Assembly (NCBI GenBank): GCA_009760885.1 | Contig: CM019697.1 | Location: 31,959,762 to 32,023,761, forward strand | DNA from: Achatina immaculata | Taxonomy: Eukaryota > Mollusca > Gastropoda > Stylommatophora > Achatinidae | Direction of reading: 5' to 3' | Length of the DNA stretch: 64,000 bases | Shown: positions 14,285 to 29,200 of the stretch, piece by piece | Layout: the number at the start of each line of letters is the position of its first letter | Position numbering within the stretch: position 1 is the first letter of the stretch | The notes under the pieces: model-generated | The model's input: only the letters and a program-made list of their open reading frames with translations | Told to the model about the DNA's origin: nothing | The model's database searches: none | Program-made: the position numbers and the translations under genes

Positions 14285-17200
14285 GAGATTTATTTTTTTT
14301 AAAATAAGTATTGGACAGAATATTAACTATTCATTATCAGCATAAAAACTAAACTGTTCCCCTTCTGAAACTGATGCTGCTACTGATGAACATTTTGGGA
14401 ACTAACTGCTAGGGAGCAAAAATAAAAAAGGACTATCTTGAGCACTTTTTCTATGATGATACAATATATCACTTCTAATCACGTCACTTCCCTGCATGGT
14501 TTTCCAATAAAATATCTGTTTTATTGATACTTTCAAAACTCGGACAATAGAATTTTATAACTTGTGAAAATTCCATAAATGTTTTCAACATTTCTATTCT
14601 GTTTTCTGCCTTAACACACCTCAAGGTAAGACATGGTGACTTTAAAAGCCTTGTCTGTATTTTGTCGCATCTCCAAGAATAAGTCATTCAGAGCTTGGAC
14701 CATTATCCCTGGCTCATCATCTGTGCCCAACATTGTGTAAGTTTTGCCAGCACCTATGGGGGGAAAACAATGCCATTAAAGTACCATCAAAGTAATGTAA
14801 AGCAAAGATCTATGGTCAGGGGTTATAATAACACTGCAGATGCCAAGTAAAAACAAATGACATAAAGACCTACCAGTTTTCAGTTATGTTCCATAAAATG
14901 AACTGGAAATCTCAATTATGTTCCATACAATGAACTAGAAATTTCAGTTATGTTCCACAAAATGAACTGGAAATTTCAGTTTTATGTTCCATAAAACGAA
15001 CTGGAAATTTCAATGACAGCTCAAATATAGTAGCATATTCTTTCAGTCATTTATTGTTTAACATTGATCGGAATACCAAGAGACTGACAGGACAGCTGAC
15101 AATAACAGAGGCAAGCAGAATGTTTCGTAAACATTTTAAAAATTTTAAAATTATCAACAAAACTGGTTTTTTTTTTAAGAAAAAAAAAGCTTTTAAATGC
15201 TGTAAAATGGGATAATAAAGATAAAAGGTGAAAAACAAAAAAAAAAGGATATAAAAGAACTTTTCAGACACAGAGAATTTTTAAAACTACTTCCGTGAAC
15301 ATGCTCAGATATCAACCTATGTAAACCTGAAGAAGCTGTATACAGATGAAGAAAGCTGTGGCAGTCATGGTTTCATAGACTCAAATACTGTCATTGACAG
15401 TTCTGCTAAATTGCAGTAGGAATCATGCTGACCAATACTTGTACATCCATAGCACCCACTCATGAACAATCAATAGTCAGTGAGAGGCCTGGACATTGTG
15501 TTGTGCACAATGAGATGTTTGTGAAAGGTTTTAACGTGAGCAAAGTTCAGAACAGTTGGTTGAAGATCTTACTATTGCTGTCAGTTCAGCTTTTGAGAAA
15601 TTGATCTCAATAATGAAAAGCATGAAAAAAAAAAGGCTTCAAGAGGGACTGAAAGCCAAGACTGAGAGGTGAGACTGAGAGACAGGATTGATATGTTGGA
15701 TTGACAGGTAAGATTAAGAAGTAGAATGACAGGTTGGATTGATAGATTGGATTGATAGGTAAGATTGAGAGGTACACCTTTGAGAGACAGAACTAATAGT
15801 TTGAATTGAGTGGTAGGACTGATAGACTGGATTGATAGGTAGGACTGATAGGTAGGATTTGGAGGTACACCTCTGAGAGGTAGAATTGACAGTTTGAATT
15901 GAGTGGTAGGACTGATAGACTGGATTGATAGGTAGGACTGATAGGTAGGATTTGGAGGTACACCTCTGAGAGGTAGAACTGAACTTTGAAATGAGAGATT
16001 GGATTAATAAGTAGGGATGATAAGTAGGGATGAGAGGCAAGACTGAAAGTGAACCATGAAAATTTTCCTTGGCTCCTTGTAGCAGACCAAAAAAGCAAGC
16101 TTCTTTATAAGATCCACCACCATAAGGAACTTGGTGGATTGAACATTAATAATAAACATTCCATGGCCAAAGACTCCTAAAGCTCTGGGATGTATAAGAA
16201 TGAATAGATGTTTACTGCAAGACCAAAACAAAATTTATAATGATTCAATTTTTATAATAAGATCAAGAAGTTATTCATGATGATGTGAATGTAAGGCAAA
16301 GTATATGAAAGGATGGAAAGAGTGCTTAAACAGCAAAAGAGCATATCAGGCAAAAATTAAATACAGCCATGTGCCAACTTATAGCTGACCAAATTGCAGC
16401 CATTTGAACTTTTGGCCAATATCGTACAGGATGGTTTAATTCATTCTGTTTTGACATTAATTTACAAATATATGCTCTGCATGAATGCACATTTCTGTCT
16501 TTCATTGAAAAGTTATTACAGTTCATTCATTCATTCATTTGCATGTCCCTTGTGGAACTTTGCCTCCCAAACAGCACTCCTGTAAGCCTCTCGGTTGTCA
16601 GCAAGATGGCCTGCTGCTGCTGCGTCCATTTGCAGATGGTCAACGATTTCTTGTAGCCATCTTCGTTTTGGTCTTCCTCTTTTTCTTTTTCCCATTATGT
16701 ATCCTTCCAATACGGTCTTCTCTAAATTATCATGACGTGTGTCCAAAATATTTAAGTTTTCTCTCTTTAATCCTCTTTACTAGCCAACCTTCTTCAATAT
16801 TAAGCTCTTGTAGTATAGATATATTTGTTTTTTTTTGTGTCCACGATATTTGGAGAACTCTTCTGTAGCATTTACATTCAAAGGCATTTATGTATTTCTC
16901 AGCTGTTTTGTTAAGTGTCCAGGTCTCACAGGCATATGTTGCGATGGGAAAGATGCATGCCCTTAAAAATCTTATTTTTGTAGTTCTGTCTGCTCCTCTC
17001 CACAGATTCTTTAATTGTTTTACTTTCTGCAGAGCGATAGATGTCCTCTTTTTAATTTCCCTCATTGTATCTCCATTATTAGTTAGCAGTGATCCAAGAT
17101 ATTCAAAACTCTCCACTTCTTCCAATTTTTCCTCATTGATATATATTTCAGCTGCCTTGTTTGTTTTATCAGTTGTCATCAATTTAGTTTTTGTTATTAC

Positions 17201-20200
17201 AGTAGGACTCTTATTTACTGTGTCGTGATTCATATTTTACAATTAATTTCCACACAGTTATTGTGCTGATTTGCATTCTGTTTTTTTTTAAAGTTATGAT
17301 AAATATGTCTATCCATCTTGTAACATGTCACAGTTGTCAACTGTATTTAATGTCTGGTAACATGTCACAGTGGTGAACTGTGCTTAATGTCTGGTAACAT
17401 GTCACAGTGGTGAACTGTACTTAATGTCTGGTAACATGTCACAATGGTGAATTGTACTTAATTTTTTGTAAGATGTCACAGTTGTGAACTGTACTTAATG
17501 TCTGGTAACATGTAACAGTGGTGAACCATACGTAATGTCTAGTAACATGTAACAATGGTGAACTGTACTTAATGTCTGGTAATATGTCACAGTGGTGAAC
17601 TGTACTTAATGTCTGGTAACATGTCACAGTGGTGAACTGTGCTTAATTTTTGGTAAGATGTCACAGTTGTGAACTGTATTTAATTTCTGGTAACATGTCA
17701 CAGTGGTGAACCGTACTTAATGTCTGGTAACATGTCACAGTTGTGAACTGTACTTAATGTCTGGTAACATGTCACAGTGGTGAACTGAACTTAATGTCTG
17801 GTAACATGTCACAGTGGTGAACTGTGCTTAATGTCTGGTATCATGTCACAGTGTTGAACTGTGCTTAATGTCTGGTAACATGTCACAGTTGTGAACTGTA
17901 CTTAATGTCAGACCTCCTTAATCTCCCCTCCACCTCCCCCTATACTGAATGACTTACCGCCAAATCAACTTACAGCTGGAACACCCCTAACTTCAAGTGC
18001 CAAATGCCACCATAAGTTGGTGCATAACTGTACTATCATTAATCAATTTTTTTTTTACTTGCTGTTGCTAAACTTGAGGCAGGAGAAAGAAAAAGCATAT
18101 GGGAAACAAGCCAAAAATAAAATAATAAATGATTAAAGCAAGAATAAAATAAAAAAAGATAAAAAAAGAGAGTGCAAGAATAAAATATACAAGATATAAA
18201 GGGGATAATTATGGCTAGAGTAAGAAAAAAAAACCAAATATAGTTAAAGAAGAATAAAATCAAAATGAGGATAATCTAAACAAGGGTCAAATCAAAAAGA
18301 TGAACAGAGGTGCAAAAGGACAAAAAAGATGAAATGAAGATAATTTTTTTTAAAAAGAAAATAAAATCAAATATATTAAAAAGAAAATAAATAAAAGAAC
18401 AAAAACTAAATTTAAAAAGCAAAAAATGGATAATTTAAACAATTAAATTAAAAAGATAACAGAATGTTTAAAACAAGAATAAAAAGATAAAAGCAAAAAA
18501 CAGTACGAATAAAAGGAAAAAAATCAATAATACAAAAGAAGATGTGGAAAACCACTACAAGAAAAAAACAAAAAGAGAAAAATAATGAAGAAAGAAACAC
18601 AAGATAAGATTTTCTTTTAAAAAAAGGACAATGGGAAAACCGGAGAGAAAATCAATTCTTTATTTACTGATGATCATAAATAATGTGTTCAAAGTTCAAA
18701 CAGTCATCCTCTATCTAGTTAAAGATAAAAATAGTTCCATTCTTCTTTTAAACAAACATTGGTCCATTAAAAAAAATGTTTTTCACTTGAGGACTGCAAT
18801 TCACTCACTTCTGTCTGTGTTTATCTCAAGCAATAGTTACCTTTCACCTAGAGGTTCAAAGATAAGGCCAATGTTTTCTTTTTTTTCAAATGTCACTCCT
18901 CAAAAACTCTGGCATTTAAACAGAGTGTGGAGATTATGATTCAGATATACTTGACTCTCTTTTGTGATTGATATCTCTATTCCCCTCCACCTCCCCTTCT
19001 TTCAACCCAAGGGATAAGCGCTAACATTTGTTTACAAAGGGATCTAACAAAGAGAGCTTCCTCTTCACAAAATAGTGTTTATACATGTTGTCCTTGACAA
19101 CTGAAAATACACCTAAACACTGCTTCATAAACCATCTGTCTCTTCATGTGACGAAGAGCTTTCACTTAATAACGTGTTTCAACCCTCAAAATTTCAAAAT
19201 GAATGAACTATGAATTACATAGATCATGAGATTTGTTTTCCAGGCCAGCTAGGATTTCAGTGATATAGTTCTTACACAAAGCAAGGAAAAAACTCCCGGC
19301 CACCAAAGCAAACAATCTTGGCTGATCCATTATTGAAAATCTATTCTCACACTCTAAAAGGTCAAAGCAATAAAAACAGCAACAAACAGTAAAGAAAGTC
19401 CAGGTAACATGGGTTTAGGTATTAACCAACATTTGACTCGGCCAAAGACACACTTATGAACAGGAGACTTATATTCATGCTTTATGTCTGATAGGTATAT
19501 GGTAAATAGTAACTCTGCTTAGGTGTTTTTTATATTCCACATTTTGTTAGAGAGAGAGAGAGAGTATGAATGTTTGTGTTTTTGTTTTAAAGAACATAAC
19601 TAAGCAAATATATTTGAAATATCTATGAGTTCTGCTTACTCATTAGTTGGCAAACTAGAACCTGCTAGTAATAGGTCTATCCTTCAGCCTGGCTAATGGG
19701 GGCAAGGATTGCTATATTCCCCATTAAGTAAGGAAATCAGATCTATGCCCAGCATCTTCATATCTTCTTTATCCACATTTCTATGCTGCAGATGTGGATA
19801 TTCTGTTGCTTTGTCATATGTTGGTTGTCTGAATAAAACATTTTTATGGGATATTTCCATCTGATGAACATGGCCAAGTAAACAAAATCCACGATGTCTA
19901 TGCAGAGTGTAAATGCTTGGAAACTTAGTATATGACAGCACCTCTGTATCCAATATCCAGTATGGCAACCAAATGTTGAAGAGGAAGTGTAGCCACCATG
20001 GGTGAAAGAACAGGCCTTTTTTGTTTGGGATATGTAGGCATCTCTGACTGCCAGACAGTTTGAGCTGATCATCTCTGTCATTCACTTTGACACCGACACC
20101 AGTCTCTGTCATAAATGTGGTAGTTCATGTCAGGTTTTCAGCATCAATGTAGTGCTTCTCTTGTAGGGGTCTGGAGTCTGGCCTGGTAATTTGCCTGAGT

Positions 20201-23200
20201 GGGTTGTGTCTTGGTGTCTGTGCTGATCATATTTTTTTTTTCATATCACAGCTTTGTACTTCACTGTGTAATTTATTTTAAATTTATTCTCATGATTTGC
20301 TTTCAGTCACAGTCAACTTTGAATTGATTTTCATCAATTCACCATTTTGATTACTCCCACAAACCTCTAAACTTGATGATCATTTCCCATCAAAACAAGT
20401 TGGCTTGGATCTTACATTGTTTTCAGCCTTTTAGCTCTTTTGACATTCTTCCAAACATGAAAGTCAGTCCCTCAACTGCTCTTTTCTCATAGTAATTTCT
20501 GCATATGTTTTCTTTTGTGTCAATACACAAGGAGAACTACAAAAAAAACATTAACATTCATTTACACAGCAAATCTCCTTTGTATGATAAATATTTACCA
20601 GTAGGACCATAAGCAAAAACTGTAGCATTGTACCCACTTGCTACATCTGGTATCAAAACCTTGGTTGTTGAATCATAAACATCTTTCTGTGGACACAAGG
20701 TGCAAAAGGCATTAATATTTTAAGTCAAACATTTCTTTCACAGTTCTGCACATGATCACATTTTCCAAAGACAAAGCAAAACTTGATCAGTTATTTCATC
20801 CACAAGAATTGTCAGAACTGGCATTCTGGATCAAAATTCTTATGGCATCTGAGGTAATAATGAAGGGGAGAATATAGTGGGAGGAATACAGGATAAACAG
20901 AATACACTGATGCTGTCTGCAATCCATCAAAAATGATTGAATAAGAAAAAAAATATGATTTTTCATTTAAAAATATGCCACTTTATGTGACATCATAGAG
21001 ATGAATTTTTTATCAGACAAACGTCCAGAAGTTTGTTGCTTGGCAAAAACCTCCTCCAAAAATGACAAGTCAACCACTGATAATTCAAGATTTCTTTCAG
21101 AAAATTATGTATTACTCAAATAGAATTACAGTAGTTTATTATGCTGAAACCTTGTCAAAACAGATTACCATGGCTAGATCAGAACCACATATCTTGGATC
21201 ACTGCTAACTAATAATGGAGATACAATGAGGGAAATTAAAAGGAGGACATCTATCGTTCTTCAGAAAGTAAAACAAATAAAGAATCTGTGGAGAGGAACA
21301 GACAGAACCACAAAAATAAGATTTTTAAGGGCATGCATCTTTCCCATCACAACATATGCCTGTGAGACCTTGACACTTAATGTGTCTAAAATATTTAAGT
21401 TTTCTCTGTTTAATCCTCTTTACTAGTCAGCCTTCTTCAATTTTAAGTTCTTGTAGTGTGGATATATTTGATCTTTTTTGTGTCCATGATATTTGAAGGA
21501 CTCCTCTGTAGCATTTACATTCAAAGGCATTTATGTGTTTCTCAGCTGTTTTGTTAAATGTCATGATAATCTAGAGAAGACCATCTTGGAAGGGTATATA
21601 ATGGGAAAAAGACAGAGAGGAAAACCAAGGTGAAGATGGCCGCAAGACATCGTTGATAATCTGCAGATGGATGCATAAGCAGCAGGGCATCTTGCTTACA
21701 ACCGAGTGGCCTACAGGAGAGCTGTTATGGGGGCAAAGTCCCGCAAGGGACATGCAAATGACTGCTACTACTATTCAAGCCTTTGAGAAGAGCATCTGGA
21801 AACTGCATCTTTACCATCATATGAATGAAGAAATATACTTCAGGTCTGAAACAGATGTAACTACACTGAGGCAGAATTGTACCATTTCCACACTGTAACA
21901 GAAATACGCCCTTAAAAAAAGGCATGGCACTGCTATATATAGATCCAACTTTTTAAGGCAATGAAGACCAACTGCAAGGCACCAGAATTCACTAAAATTA
22001 TGGCTTGATCATCTTATGAACACTCAAGGCATCAAATAGTAACAGACAGACATAATTTTGAACATCTTCAAACAAATAAGACAGAGCTCTGGATTAAGAG
22101 ATGGGAAATGAGGAAGTTAAGGAAAAAGAAATGAGAAAAAAAAAATGTTTGAGAAGAGCTGGAGATAGAAAAAAATCTTGTCAAAAAAAATAAGAGAGAG
22201 ACAATGTACTTTCATAGGACATGTAGTGAGAAGAAGGGGCATTGAAAATATTATAACAACAGGGAAAACAGAGGGAAGAAGAGCCAGGGGAAGACCAAGA
22301 GAAATGATACTGGACAGTCTGACGAGATGTGAGAGGAGATCACCAAGTGAGCTAATGGCCTGCATGAAGGATCATGTACTCTGGAGAAGCATAATAGCCA
22401 ATGCCAGTCGGCATGGTACCTGATGATGATGATGATGATGATGACGATGACGACGACGACGATGATGATGATGATGAAGGAAAAAGATTTTAAATACACA
22501 CCAAGTTCCAACAAACATAGAACATTTTATTTGTTAGTATTTTCTTCATGTTATAAAAAGCTGCCTTTTGGCTTACCTATTCATGATTTCAGTTCATTTG
22601 TGCACTTTCTATCAGCTGTTACTGTTGTTCCAAACTAAATTTGTTTACTTGTATCAGTGTCTTCCCATTTGAAAGGATGTTACATTCTGACACATTTATT
22701 CTCTTTGATATTACCATTATTTCTATCTTGCTGCAGTTTAGTTCTAAACCTCTTTTATTGCCTTATTTAATAACCTTGTTCAATAGTTCTGCAAACTTCT
22801 TTTACTTTCTTCAATTCAAAAAGTGTTATTCACATATCTCAGGTACTGATGTTATGGCTTCCTATTTTTAATCCTTCCGAGCTTTTAATGCCTCTCACAA
22901 TATTTTTACTGTACAATGAGAATAGATCAGGTACACACACACTTGTCTTATGCCTCATTTTATATCCTGATATCTATGTAACATTCACTCTTACAGCTGC
23001 TCTTTACTGTTTTTCTTGCATGATTAAACACATAAACAACACTGTACAAAGCAACAAAACAGCAGAAAAACAAGTTCAGAATCCAGGGTATGGTCTGAGC
23101 CTAAAGATATTTATGCAGAAACAGTTTTGTCTGTAACAGTAATATTGTGTTAAACACAAATTTGTGGGGGGGGGGGGGGTGAAAGTGCTAAGTGCTGTCT

Positions 23201-26200
23201 GATCTGGCCATCAAGGAGCCACAGCTGATATTGCCAAGGTTGGCAAACTGGAGCCTGCTAGCAATGACTCCATCCTGCAGCTTGGTTAATGGGGGCAAGG
23301 ACTGCTATATTCCCCATTAGTGGGGAAGTTTGCTGAAGAAATATTGCACACCTCCCCCCCCCCATGCATTTTAACTCCATTCAGGAATGAAAAAAGCAGC
23401 TACCCTAATCTGCTTTCAGTATGACAGGATGCTTTGGCTCAACACCTCCAATGCTTAACGGCTGTGAAGAATATCATGCTTACAGCTCCAGGGCCATAGA
23501 ACAACAACAAAAACAAAAAAAAAGAGGGATTCATGATTTAAAATTACCAGGAAAAGAAAACAGAAAGAGAAAAAAAGGACAGTGGTCTTAACTCTTTCCA
23601 TGCCCTGGGCAGTACACTGGCATAGTTGATTTTTTAATTTGGTGCCTTGGGCAGTACACTGGCATAGTTGATTTTTTAATTTGGTGCCTTGGGCAGTACA
23701 CTGGCATAGTTGATTTTTTAATTTGGTGCCTTGGGCAGTACACTGGCGTAGTTGATTTTTTAATTTGGTGCCTTGGGCAGTACACTGGCGTAGTTGATTT
23801 TTTAATTTGGTGCCTTGGGGAGTACACTGGCATAGTTGATTTTTTAATTTGGTGCCTTGGACAGTATACTGCTACATGTTTCGTTTTGTATAACTGCAAT
23901 TCACATTTTGATTCACACATTAACTGCACATGTCCTTTTTCAAAATGGCAGAAGAATGCTTAGTTACAATCAATTCAAGCGTGAAAAACAAAGTTTGTGA
24001 CTGAGAAATTTCAATTTTTGGTGATGTAGATAGGGGTATAGACGTGCCCTGTGACCAGATCACTGTTCTCGAATGTATCCCAAGTAGACCTAGACATATT
24101 AGATGACTGGAGAAGTAGTTAGAAGGTTATTTCAAACATTATTTTAGTGAGAATGCAACATATCAAAATAAGACAACTTCAACAAGGTAGTTCTAAGCAT
24201 CTCAGATGGTAAGTACTCTAGATCTAGAGGTACCCGATGGTAAGTAGGACACAATTATTGTCTCTATTTTTTCCTAAAAACTCTGCATTTATGAAATCTT
24301 CATACATTTAGTTATATTCTGAAACTTAATAAGTACATGGAAGTACAAGGAAATACTGTGTTTCATTCACTTTTACAAATATACCCACTATACATATAAA
24401 CACTCATGCTTTTACTCTGGCACCCAACTGAACCTCCACGTTTTGTCCCCACTCCCCCCCCCTCCAGCATTTAAAGAGTTAAATAAAGGAATTTTTCAGA
24501 GATACATATTGTAAAATTACTTGGAAAATTAAACCAAGCAAAATTAAATCTCGAGAATATGAAGAGGTAAAGGTAAAGGTAATCCTGTCATGCCTTTGAG
24601 GCACATAGTGATATGGTGTTAGTGCCCATATTTTCCTTGACCTGTCAGCACGCTAGAGGGTGATATGGTTAGTATCACGCCTGGCCGCCTTTCCTTCCCC
24701 AACTCCAAAAGAAGTCTGGTACCCATTTCTACAGCTGGGTGACTGGAATGCCTCCAGCCAGATTCAAATCTCCGATCTTCGCCATGAGAGACCAGTGCAC
24801 TAACCACTTCACCACTCAGACACCCATATGAAGAGGAACTGTCCTAAAACCTTGGAAAAAAGAGATTGTGGAATTTAGAGTCATCAAAAACTACTCCAGT
24901 AACACAAATTGACATGCTTTGGCTGTATACTATCTGCACCTTCTTCAGCTCATCATTAGAAGATTCCTACTTCACAGATGCCCTTGTGTAACCATGTGGA
25001 AAGTCCATTTGCGAGCAAGATAAGAAGTTCTGAGAATTAAGAAAAGAAAGAAAGTTCAATAACTGACCTGTGTACAGCTGCCATCAAATGTGCAATCAAA
25101 GACATACTGCTTCTCCCGAGACCTGTTTACTCTTAGAATATCATCTGGGTCATCAGCAGGATCCAATAGGACAACCATCTGTAGATATAATGTGAGTTTT
25201 TGTCTAAATTCTGAATTACATTTTCCTAGTTTTACTATTAAAATAGTAAATATTTCATAATGAAACACTATCTATAACACATCTTTCATCTCACATCCTT
25301 CCTGTGCCGTTAAATGTTACATATGGCTCCCATGGTGGTTTGCCAATTTTTTCTGCTTTCAGCGAATCTTTCAATATCATCAAGGTACTTTATACTCACC
25401 AGTTTTACCTCATCTATAACATACACATAGTGTGTTCGCCTATTGATCAAAAGTTCCCTGGTTTGAATTCACACTCAGGTGAAATTTTTTTTGGACCGAC
25501 CAGCATCGGGGTCAACCCAGCCTCAAAAAAATGGGTCCCTGGGGTTTCCCCAGGAAAACAAATGCAGCGAGGTAAGGCGCTGGCATCCCTGCTTCAAATG
25601 CTGTAGTGGCCCAGAAATGCGAAGGCACTAACACTTCACACCAAATGCTACAGGACTTAGTTGTATATAACATATACAATATAAAAAATGAACATAGCTT
25701 GTCAACACTTACATTATTTTCAACTTTGTAGGCAGCTGGATGGGCACCTTGAATGATTTCATCTTCTGCTAAAGGTCTGATCCTCAGTGCCACCTAAGGA
25801 GTAAAACAGAAAGTAGAGATAAACAACGTATAAAGCATATTGGTATCTTGCTCTCTTTTTTTCTCTGTGACTGATGGATTTCTTCTTCTTCTTCTTCGTT
25901 CACTTCTACCACCAAAACCGCACTGTGATCCTACTGAATTTACGCCTGTGGTCCTCGTTAGGTCCCGTGGTCTCCTGTGTGGTCCCCGAAAGGACCACAC
26001 AAGATCCACGAGAGGACCACAAGGGGTTCAGAGTATCACAGGGCTTTAGCCTGTATTCTTGGTGGGTCTCAGAAGCGGGATTGCATGACACCGTGGTTTT
26101 CACTGCACCAGTTTAGTCTAGGGTTGGACTTTCTCACCAGAAGACCTCGACGTGTTTAGGATATCAGTGCATCCCCACTGGGTGAGAGGCGGTAGCCCAC

Positions 26201-29200
26201 CCAGGCCAGAGTTGGACCTTCTCACCGGAAAACCTCGATGTGTTTTGAGATACCCGTGTATCACCGCCAAGTGAGAGGTGGTTGCCCATCCAGTCCAGAG
26301 TTGGACTTTCTCACCGGAAAACCTCAGTGTGATTAGGATATACAAACATCCCCGCCAGGTGAGAGATGATGGATTTCTTGATAGTGTCTATAATATCATG
26401 AAATAAAAATACGAGAGATACTGTACTCTACCAAAATGAAACAGTCTTTGTATTTGTATTACTGAACACTAACACTTGTTTTGCTCACACGCTGTTCTGT
26501 ACTGTGCCTATTACATGTTAAAATGACCACTGAGCCCAGTGATACAACAGACATTACATTGGTATACGCTGTGTAACAAGACAACCCAGATAACAATAAC
26601 ATACAACTACGCATCAATACACGACATGACCAGTTACATGTAATCGACTAACTCAACACCACAGGTGACACTTAACAATAATCCAATAATCACAGGATTT
26701 AGCAGCCACCAAGCAATCAGCAAATGTTTAATGATGAATTCCATTTGTTCGATTTGTATTGCATAGATGTTGCATGTAAACTGATGAGAACAATTACAAT
26801 GATCATAAAAAAAGCCTGGGCGACTAACATCGCCATGGGACTAACTCAGACATACAGCATTGACAAAACATGCTAACTTCAAAACTACAACATATCTTTC
26901 AACCTGAAATTACAACCTTGTCCAAAAAGGGGACAAATCAAATACACACTCTACATGACAACTACAACATATGTCCTGAAAAGGACAATCCATCTAACTA
27001 CAACATTTGTCCTAAAAAAGGACAAACCGTCTAACTACAACATTGTCCTAAAAAGGACAAACCATCTAACTACAACATTGTCCTAAAAAGGACAATCCAT
27101 CTAACCACAACATTGTCCTAAAAAGGACAATCCATCTAACTATAACATTGTCCTAAAAAGGACAACCCATCTAACTACAACACTGTCCTAAAAAGAACAA
27201 TCCATCTAATACAACTACGACAACTGTTACCCTAAAAAGGACAAATAAACATAACTACTACATACTAGAACAACACTTCTGTCCTAAAAGAGGACAATCA
27301 CACCAAACTTATATAATGAACAGAGAATCCCTGACATCCCTTTTTAGAAAAAAAAAACACACACACACATGCATGACCTGTCTCTACAACATTCAGACTA
27401 AAAACTCCCCCATTCATACATCCCAGCCCTCAGATCAACATGACTGAGTTCTCAATCTGAACATGGAGATATTTCCTCCGTGCTCGCATAAACAGGTGAG
27501 TTGTGGTCTATTACTGTTTGACCACAACAACAGGGTTTCTCACAAAAAATCTGTAACAGATTTTTTTTGTGAGAAACCCTGTAACATTCTGTTACAAAAG
27601 CAAAGAACATTCTTTTTACTAAATATGAAAATCTCTGCTACCACACAAAAATTCCCTGTATGTCATTTTCTATAATTTTCTGGCAATGACAGAACTTTAA
27701 CAAATGAGGTAATGCCTTCCACTATAATAAAGAGTTTTTAAAAAGGGAAGTTAAGGTAACCCAGTTATGCCATGGAGTCATGTAGGGGATATGGTGCCCA
27801 TATTTTCTCTGACATGCTGGCACACAGGAGCGTGATGTGGTCAGCATCATGAATGGGTGCCTTTCTTTCCCCAGCTCAAAGAACTAGCCAGGTATGCATT
27901 TCTACAACTAGGAACCAGGGAACCTCTGGCCAGATTCAAACTACCAACCTTCAAGACAAGAGACTAATGCACTAACCACTTTGCTGCTCAGACGCCCAAA
28001 AAACAACTATATGGTGATATAAATAGCCATCATTACTCTACACTTGTGAATCAATACAGCTGTGTTTTAAGAGAAAGATGCAGTTTAAACCATGAAAAAA
28101 CTAATGAGAAAGTTTCTCACGGTTGCCGCAAAACATCAAAACCAATTAAAACCAAATAGAAAGCGCAATGAAATTTTTTTACCAGCAAATGAATGTTAGG
28201 GAATCTGATAATCACTGGAAAATTGAAAGGAAAATAAGAGTTATAGGAGACCTGGGAGAATGATATATAACAGAACTGACAAAGCAGTACATGAAAATGA
28301 AATCTGATTAAAAATGACCAATAAGTGCAGAAAATGAGAAAAGGATAATCATCAACACCTATCAGCATGGCACATGATGATGATGAATGTAGCTCTGTAA
28401 ATGGTGGTATACAAATTTCAGGATCCAAGTCCATTAATTTTTTTTTTTTTAACTGAGGCTCTCAATGACTTTAGTATTCTTAGCATTGTAAAATGCTATA
28501 TTGAACCTATCTTGTTATATGGAAGTGAATCATGGACAGTAGGCAAGTCTGCACAAAAATCATTGGAAGCAGCAGAAATGTGGTTTATTAGAAGAATGTT
28601 GTGAATCCCCTGGACAAAAATAACTAATGAAGAATGTATGAGAAGAGCTGGAGAGACAAAAAAAAACCTTGTCAGAAAGATAAGAGAGAGAGACAATGTA
28701 CTTTCATAGGACATGCAATGAGAAGAGGGGGCATTGAAAATATTATAACAACAGGAAAAATAGAAGGAAGAAGATCAAGAGGAAGACCAAGAGAAATGAT
28801 ACTGGACAGTCTGACAGGATGGTGTGAGAGGAGATCACCAACTGAAATGATGGCCTGCATGAAGGATCGGGTACTCTGGAGAAGCATAATAGCCAACGCC
28901 AGTCGGCACGGCACCTGATGATGATGATGATCATGATGAGCATTGTAAATTAACAATTTATAGTTTCAATTTTATTTTTATTTTTTAATTTATAATTTCA
29001 TCTTTGAGACACCAGCTACAACAACAGACAGTCACATTAGCTATGAACCACTTTTTTGTGGTCTAGCTTCAACAACAGACAGTCACATTTACTAAGAAAC
29101 CACTATTTTGTGTTCTATCTTCAACAATTGACAGTCACATAAGCTATGAACCACTTATTTGTGTTCTATCTTCAACAATTGACAGTCACATAAGCTATGA

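Larger units (their letters stand above)
13680..14288 (+). mobile_element. LINE fragment, family C-like, with internal triplication
   Basis: Encodes [30 protein letters not shown], with that segment repeated, then ITRCSSLPP-frame debris and a (GA)n tail at 14249-14288. The 78-bp triplication is listed separately. Confidence 0.7.

Noticed and set aside
19693..20112. 139-codon frame as a host gene
   Set aside because: The GHVHQM...MLGID pattern is the standard end of a LINE reverse transcriptase; two overlapping frames show it is decayed.
23588..23929. Repeated open frame of 14-residue units (minus strand)
   Set aside because: It is only the translation of a 42-bp minisatellite; no start context, no composition of a real repeat protein, and it lies inside a non-coding element.
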